64,000 bases of DNA from Mytilus galloprovincialis (taxonomy: Eukaryota > Mollusca > Bivalvia > Mytilida > Mytilidae), in NCBI RefSeq assembly GCF_965363235.1, contig NC_134845.1, positions 9,920,101-9,984,100 on the forward strand, given 5' to 3'. The notes beneath the pieces are model-generated. The model was not told the DNA's origin. It made no database searches and saw nothing but the letters and a program-made list of their open reading frames with translations. This document shows positions 58,801-64,000 of this stretch, piece by piece. Made by a program: the position numbers and the translations under genes. Within the stretch, counting starts at the first letter, position 1. Each line of letters opens with the position of its first letter.

Positions 58801-61800
58801 CAGAAATGAAGGATTTAATTTTGAGGTATTTTTAACTAATGAATAAATATTAATATTACCATGTTTTATATGTATTAAATGAACAATTGTCAGTTTTGTT
58901 CATTTTATAAACACATTAGCTTGTGATAAATAAAATTGATAAGTGGTTTTATATTAGGTCTTTACAAAATTCAGTTGTGTATGTATCATAAACATGATCT
59001 ACAGTTACTCTACAATTGCATTCAGTTCGTTGTTATTTTTATTTTTTTATTACACCCTTTGCGTACGTTTTTTTGTTGTTGCATGTTTCTCACATTCAAA
59101 GTTTTTGGGAGTTTATAGAAATCACCCTATTGTTCTATGTACCTCTTACACTGCAGGAAGTATAGAACACAGAGTTGTAGAACACTTCACAAGTATAAAG
59201 GAATAGTAGCCTTGTATAACATGTTAAAGGGGAGATAATCAAATTAACTTACAGTAATGTTTGACAGAGTTATCCTTTTGTGAGATAAATCATAGTTCTA
59301 GTTGTTTTTGAACTTCATAAGAATGAGTTGTATCTTGTAAGCATTTTTGGATCTCCTAGGAAGTATTTTTCTGTTAAATGATACTTTGAATTCTAGCGTT
59401 ACCCACTTGGCCTGACATGACTTCAATCTTTTGGACTCACTACCTTTCAAAGTCTTCGATGATTCCCATGATCCCATCACTCTGCTCTAGTTCAGTAGGA
59501 TATGTACCAGCATGAATATAAAAATTGGTTTTAACATGTAAAAGATTTTAAAAGTCCAGTTAAAATGATTTCATGTATATACATTTAGACTTTATCTGTA
59601 TTTTATAGGAAACCTTGACTGGGTTCAAATGGATGGGAAACAAATCCGATGAATATCTGAAGGCAGGGAAAACTGTCCTGTTTGCCTTTGAGGAGGCTAT
59701 TGGTAAGATTGTTAGGTTAATATTTATTACTCCACACTCTGACAGTGTATAAAGCATTATTGCAAACATTTTGTCCATTCATTTATTTGTCAGTTCATCT
59801 GTATTCACCAGACAGATATTTTAGTCACTCTTTTCTCAGAAACTACTAAATATAATGACTGTCAGCAGCTATAATACACAGTAATGAGTTGTCACACTAC
59901 AAATTGAATTTGACAACAGAATGTTTGTTTTTTATAAGAAAACAGGTGCTCAAAATGTCGTTTGGAATATAATTAGTTGTTATGTAATTATAATTTAATC
60001 AGATATCATTCATCAAGAAAGGAGCAGAGTTTTGTTTTTTTAAAGCATCATTATATTTTGGAGAAGAAGATATGAATTAAAAATAAATGTTTTGATAAGT
60101 TTAATCAAGCTTGGCATATTTACCAGGAGGCTTTACAGGATAATTTGATGGAAAAGCAACTACAAAATTAACAGACACGAAACTATTTTTTTTATTTGTT
60201 TTTTAATTTACTATATTTGTTTTTGTATTTTGCTTTTTTTCTTAATCATCTTTTATTTTCTTTTATTTATACTTTTTTTTGTCCTTTTTAATAAAATACC
60301 ATTATAAAATCCCAACAAAATGTTATTTTCAAGTTCTATACATTTTCTGATGAGTTGTATTATTATATTACATTTATATATATATGAACTTGCTATTTGA
60401 TAACTGTACTGTTGTATATTATATATTTTGGATAAAAGGAGCAACTTTACTGCCTTCAACAATTAACTTATATCAACCATGACTAATGCCTGTTTTTTGT
60501 ATTACAGGATTCATGTGTGGTTCCAGTGTGCTGGACAAGGATGGAGTCAGTGCCTCCATGGTAACAGCAGAGATGGCAACTCATCTGTATGACCAGGGTC
60601 TTACACTTTACAAACAACTAGAAAATATTTACCAAAAGTAAGTTACTGTTCTATTATTCTTATACATTGTTATTATAGTTAAATTTACATCATGAATTTT
60701 TGAAGAAAGTTTAATTCAGAATCTCTAAAAAAAAAGTCCTTTAGAATTAAATTATAAATTAAAAGAAAAACAAATTCAAATTGAGTAAAACGGATATTTA
60801 AAAAATTAAATAAATGAGTGCCTTCAAATCATCTATTTTATTTTAGGTATGGCTACCACATAAGTTTGAATTCCTACTTTATCTGCCATGATAAAGATGT
60901 TATAAAAAAGTTGTTTGATGATCTGAGAAATTTTAATGGAACTGGGAAGGTAAGTGTATAATAATATAACTTTTGTAGATAGAGATAACCATTTAGCTAG
61001 AATATTGAAAACATATTTTTATAGGACAATGAACCAAAAGCTTGTTGTATTCATATGTTCTACATACACTATGTAAATGAACAATTATTATTTAAGTTAA
61101 ACCTTTTGATATTTATGTACCTCTTACATTAAAGAAAAACAAGATAGTATAAATCAAAAAGAAACATGGAAGTAACACCAATCTTACTTAATACTTTAAA
61201 AAAGGTAATAGTTCTCTGTGGGCAATATGGCTTACTTTACCAATACATGAAAGAGCAAATAGTGCTGAAAAATGTGTTAAACACCAAATATCAATCAATC
61301 AGTCATGTGCTTGTTATAATAATAATGTTTTCAGGCTCTGGAATATGATGAAACTAAGAATTTTATTCGTTGATTTTTGTTCAGAATTGCTACTGTTGAT
61401 ATTACCAGTCATATCTGTGTCTTTACAGCACCCTGATACCTGTGGTCCATATAAAATTAAATATGTACGAGACCTTACTGTAGGAATTGATAACAGTAAA
61501 CCAGACAATATACCAGTTAGTACAGAGTTATCTACCTTATTTATCATTCTAATCACTGTTAAATAAAGCAACAAACTTATTTCAATAGAAATAAAAACGC
61601 TTTTGATGTACTTGTGTAACAGTAAATGTGTTAGTGTAGCAATAAGATGGCCTGTTGGGATGTTACAGTGGATGAAACTAAAAAAGGTGGGATCACACCA
61701 TGATATTACATCAACAAATTCAATTTGTGGAATGTTGAGTCTGAACCCAATTTCGACCTTTTCTACCTTCTGTGAGTGGCGTAAAAGGGTGTGTGTTTAT

Positions 61801-62462
61801 CTGTGCGGAAGAATGCGAAATGAAATGCCATTTCACTATGAACGAACAGTTAAAAATTTTCTTGAAAATTGATCTTTTTACCTTTTTCACAAAACATGGT
61901 GAATAACGAACCTTTTTTTACAGCTGCACAGGAAATAAAAATGACAAAACATGTTGCAGTAAATAACCCTTTACCACCCTCATCTGTATTAAAAAAAAAA
62001 AGAAGTTACCATCTGAATACCAATAAAAAAGTGTTTCATGCTTTATGTCTTTTATATACACAGCAGAAATGATACATCAGTAATATTTTATTACTTGTCA
62101 TTATTTAAAATAAAAACACAATTCTTTTGATCTTGTCTCATTACCTACTTATTAAACTTTGCAGGCTTGTTTTAAGTTATAAAGATTGCTTTTTCATAGT
62201 TTTGCAGAAAATGTATGTCTTCAATATTAAAATTTTGTTTTATACATTTATTTTATATCAAAACTCATACAATAATTTCCTGAAAATTTAATAGAGCTTT
62301 AGCATGCATTTTAATTAAAATATTTCAGACTTTACCAGTGAGTAAGTCAAGTCAGATGGTTACATATACATTTGAGAATGGTTGTGTAGCTACTCTTAGG
62401 ACAAGTGGAACGGAACCAAAGATCAAATATTACACTGAACATAAACCAGATCCACAGAAAGG
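43872..62462 (+). CDS. PGM2: Phosphoglucomutase-2 / phosphopentomutase, 3' end missing
   Basis: PGM2 interconverts ribose- and deoxyribose-1-phosphate with the 5-phosphates, and more weakly glucose phosphates, in the cytosol. Exons: 43872-43952, 45449-45548, 46464-46531, 47377-47465, 50979-51063, 52303-52410, 52801-52970, 53186-53309, 53607-53672, 54154-54251, 54768-54862, 58743-58825, 59609-59702, 60508-60637, 60847-60949, 61429-61515, 62329-62462 (1715 nt, 571 residues; human PGM2 has 612). Catalytic phosphoserine S159 lies in TASHNPK, the metal loop D316-P-D-A-D320 in NDPDADR, the sugar loop in [11 protein letters not shown] (338-348) and FAFEEAIG, and the phosphate loop in RTSGTEPK (551-558). 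All are intact. The last about 40 residues were not found up to 64000. Two large tandem arrays sit at the exon 5 acceptor and exon 11 donor. Donors of exons 2 and 16 are weak (GTTAAT, GTTAGT). Confidence 0.95.
44330..44460. repeat. Possible dispersed repeat
   Basis: Contains cactgccggatctagaaatt, gtgggggcccactgactgcc and aaaaaaggggg-like sequence. A similar theme (ggatt-cgccactgggg) occurs near 42845-42870. Lies in PGM2 intron 1; the family is unknown. Confidence 0.35.
45060..45235 (-). repeat. Reverse fragment of the attgccaatgagacaac repeat
   Basis: Contains tgaatggttttacactagta, gttcggtgtgagccaatgct, gaaggccgtacattgaccta and gagttgtctcattggcactc. It matches the block at 1360-1510. Confidence 0.65.
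45252..45292 (+). repeat. Short 20-bp direct duplication
   Basis: The unit ctgaaagtaaagagaagaaa occurs twice in a row, directly beyond the end of the repeat fragment at 45235. Confidence 0.85.
46622..47310. mobile_element. Possible MITE with ATAAGGCCAAA ends
   Basis: The left end ATAAGGCCAAA (46622-46632) is the exact reverse complement of the right end TTTGGCCTTAT (47300-47310). The interior holds cccctacctacc and its reverse-like gggtaggcacta and gataggtagggtta, so the inverted relation extends inward imperfectly. Non-coding, in PGM2 intron 3. Confidence 0.5.
47695..48335 (+). repeat. Tandem ~163-bp repeat, 4 copies
   Basis: Phrases taaggacatactatgtagat, caacaggaaattacgattca and ctgcaacagtttgtcatcgc recur at about 160-170 bp spacing from 47715 to 48250. 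The block starts ttataccccacgcaatgaag and ends near tgtggggacatggggtac, so it may be one dispersed element with internal tandem units. In PGM2 intron 4. Confidence 0.7.
48477..49056. mobile_element. TTAA-flanked MITE, short copy
   Basis: A 580-bp element beginning TTAAAGTCATAAGAAAC and ending GTTTCTTATGACTTTAA, the same ends as 4252-5485. It shares that copy's left about 480 bp but lacks its palindromic middle. It lies 140 bp upstream of the 81-bp splice-acceptor array in PGM2 intron 4. Confidence 0.75.
49173..51011 (+). repeat. 81-bp tandem array over the PGM2 exon 5 acceptor, 23 copies
   Basis: Each unit holds about 24 bp of intron end (tgtgttgactttgtgttatag), the acceptor AG, about 31-35 bp of exon 5 start (atttgcctggttgacagcga then cagtgtttat) and about 22 bp of spacer. 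The exon starts recur every 81 bp from 49197 to 50979, giving 23 copies. The last copy continues into the real exon (TTTATTAATGCAG). Units differ at a few sites (gcgaca, gcaaca, gtgaca; tatcaagg or tttcaagg). Because 81 is divisible by three, a 293-codon frame is open on the - strand; it is not a gene. Confidence 0.95.
51190..51475 (+). repeat. Dispersed repeat of the tgcccaacctaggcata type
   Basis: Contains tttatgcccaacctaggcat, ctgttcgtccgtctgtcctg, ttgatgaagttgaaatccaa and gagtggggcatctgtgtaca. It is a relative, in opposite orientation, of 5555-5766 and 22100-22281. In PGM2 intron 5. Confidence 0.6.
53960..54015 (+). repeat. Fragment of the attgccaatgagacaac repeat
   Basis: Reads tatggtatggttgccaatga then aaaatctctccatcaggcac, a short diverged copy in PGM2 intron 9. 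Confidence 0.5.
54791..58300 (+). repeat. 90-bp tandem array over the PGM2 exon 11 donor, 39 copies
   Basis: Each unit is the last 72 bp of exon 11 (from gaaatgaaattggtgcattg to tgatgttccag) plus the first 18 bp of the intron (gtaaggtatagtgtaaag). Units start every 90 bp from 54791 to 58211. Nearly every copy keeps the donor CAG|GTAAGG; one at about 55494 reads GTTAGG and one at about 56932 reads ATGTAAGG. Variants (gcattg or gccttg, tttcc or tacc) cluster in neighbouring copies, suggesting local homogenisation. In the PGM2 frame, running past any donor meets TAG within four codons. The period gives false open frames of 297 and 934 codons (+) and 258 codons (-). Confidence 0.97.
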
Positions 62463-62570
62463 GTAGGTGGCGTTTATAGTGATGTGCATCTAACCTAAGA
62501 TCAAGTATTACACTGAACATAAACCAGATCCACAGAAAGGGTAGGTGGTGTTTATAGATGTTTTATATAA
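62415..62570 (+). repeat. 78-bp duplication of the PGM2 exon 17 donor
   Basis: The block gatcaaatattacactgaac ... cacagaaagggtaggtgg at 62421 recurs at 62499, 78 bp on, with the donor GG|GTAGGT in both (62463 and 62541). The second copy has gatcaagtat and an extra taacctaa at the junction. Confidence 0.9.
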
Positions 62571-63838
62571 AACCAAGCAGCCTAGTAGGGTAGACTAAGG
62601 ATTCAGATAAACTGGTCTGCCATTCCATCTAAATTTCCAAACAGAGGGAGCACGTTTGAGACATTGTCACATTGGCATTAATTGGATGGGTCTTACAAAT
62701 TTCACACCTCGCTACAAAATTGACCAATTATATTTACAGGAACTTTTGACAACTTGACCTCAATTGAAGATATTGCGATGCCACTAATTAAATAAGTAGT
62801 TTTTAATTAACTCCATGTTCTCAGCCCAGACAAATGCTCTCACGAGCTTGTTAGGCCAATTAAAATTAATTGATAGATTTTCATCCCCGCCCGCCCCGAA
62901 TTTTTTTATTTTATAAAATTTACGATTTCCGGATTTTGTTCATTCCCGTTACCGGTAACCGTTAAAATTTCGTTTCATTCAATGCTTCCTGTTTCAAATT
63001 TCGGTTTTGTACCTCGAGTAAATCTAACCAAAATGATTAAGTCGACCTTTCCGCTGCTCTATGATGACAACATCATCTTCCGAGAGTAAAAATTGATAAC
63101 GAGAATGACATGAAATATTGGTGTTACGAGAAAAACGCTGTTTCCAAGACTGCAAATCGCGGTATGTCACAAATTTCTGTGATTAGAAAACTGCGGACTT
63201 TTTTTATTTATGCAATGACTTTGTCTCAGGAAATTTAAACTGTAAATGATACCCAAAGCACAAGATTCGTGGAAACCATTGATACAGAAAACATGACTGA
63301 ATTACAGATATTGAAACACAAGCACGAACTTTTCAGATTTATGACCGTTTATTGAATTTAAAAAGTCGACTAACATACGCATTTTATTTATGCAAGCCCT
63401 TTGATTTTACCCATGGCTGTTTTTTTATGTTGACAAACAGTAAATGTCCCAATACACCCAAACAGACTCATTAAACAACAACTTTTTTATTATTATTAAG
63501 TTCATGTTTTACATGATAATTATATTTTCATCTTGCATATAAAGTACCAACCCTATTATTTTCAACACTCTCTAAGTTTTCGTTTTATTCTGTACTCATA
63601 ATAATTGTGTTGCATACCAATACATTTGCTTCATTTTATGGTAATACAAACCATTGTTTAGAAACCAAAATACATTTGTGTAGGCACATGTAGTCTAACT
63701 GAAGAGAGTATTTCTCACACGTTTTTGTTGTTAAGTTTTCAAAGCCGCAATTAGACGGTACCTCGAATTAGTGAATAACACTGTTACTATCCGAATAACA
63801 CTTTAAATTTTAATATTAGCAAATATATCTAATTGCGG
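62571..63838. other. Non-coding, PGM2 intron 17 or beyond
   Basis: No exon encoding the remaining PGM2 C-terminus was found. A stretch near 62815-62990 (tctcagcccagacaaatgct, ttgatagattttcatccccg) looks like a dispersed mussel repeat. Confidence 0.45.
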
Positions 63839-64000
63839 GCAGAGATGGGTCCGATTACTTTCAATGTAATTGATTAAATTACAATTACTTTGTCATTTGT
63901 ACGATTAAATTAAATTAATGATTACATCATTTCTGAAAGTATCTGATTAAATTAATGATTACATTGGCAAAGTAATCATGATTACATCTGATTACAATGA
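63839..64000 (+). mobile_element. Possible hAT-type element end
   Basis: Starts gcagagatgggtccgattac; CAGAGATGGG is a common hAT terminal motif. It is followed by many copies of the TGTAATYRATTA theme (aatgattacat, aatcatgattacatctgatt), typical of hAT subterminal regions. The other end lies outside the window. Confidence 0.4.

Noticed and set aside
61603-62072. Frames of 89 and 67 codons in PGM2 intron 16
   Set aside because: They lie between verified exons 16 and 17, out of phase, with no recognisable features.
1-64000. tRNA, rRNA or snRNA genes
   Set aside because: I saw no cloverleaf or conserved rRNA blocks; the only tRNA-like boxes belong to SINE heads.

Overview
This is a eukaryotic nuclear window, almost certainly from a marine mussel (Mytilus or a close mytilid). 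It is AT-rich, has long introns with clean GT-AG junctions, and carries dispersed repeats I recognise from mussel genomes: the 'attgccaatgagacaac' family, a unit ending 'gagcctctagttt', tRNA-headed SINEs with a CAATCAATC tail, and TTAA-flanked MITEs. The genus call rests on recognising these repeats and the host proteins, not on a search.

Layout. 1-6400 holds a decayed Penelope-like retroelement (about 1935-4190), a TTAA-flanked MITE with nested palindromes (4252-5485) and TATCGA-rich repeats. 6450-23550 is a complete 13-exon SUGT1 (SGT1) co-chaperone gene, + strand, 375 codons. Its second intron carries an intact-looking two-exon piggyBac transposon with TTAA target duplications (6833-9813) and a 364-bp tandem repeat. 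Its third intron carries a small TTAA-flanked piggyBac-like MITE. 27026-28606 is a RING/B-box TRIM-type E3 ligase on the - strand. 32439-39415 is a six-exon gene for a 791-residue protein I do not recognise. 43872 to at least 62462 is phosphoglucomutase-2/phosphopentomutase (PGM2), + strand, 17 exons visible; about 40 C-terminal residues lie beyond or outside what I can find.

The most unusual feature is a set of four tandem arrays, each centred on a splice site of a host gene. In PGM2 they are 23 copies of an 81-bp unit spanning the acceptor of exon 5, 39 copies of a 90-bp unit spanning the donor of exon 11, and 2 copies of a 78-bp unit spanning the donor of exon 17. In the unrecognised gene there are 4 copies of a 78-bp unit spanning the donor of exon 4. 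Every period is a multiple of three, so the arrays give long false ORFs (293, 258, 297 and 934 codons) that should not be annotated as proteins. In the two large PGM2 arrays, only the copy next to the rest of the exon gives an unbroken PGM2 reading frame. In the unrecognised gene all four donors stay in frame and could give length isoforms.

The four host genes do not form a pathway: SUGT1 is an HSP90 co-chaperone for SCF ligases and kinetochore proteins, the TRIM protein is a ubiquitin ligase, and PGM2 works in pentose and purine-nucleoside sugar metabolism. No tRNA, rRNA, CRISPR array or bacterial-type operon was seen.
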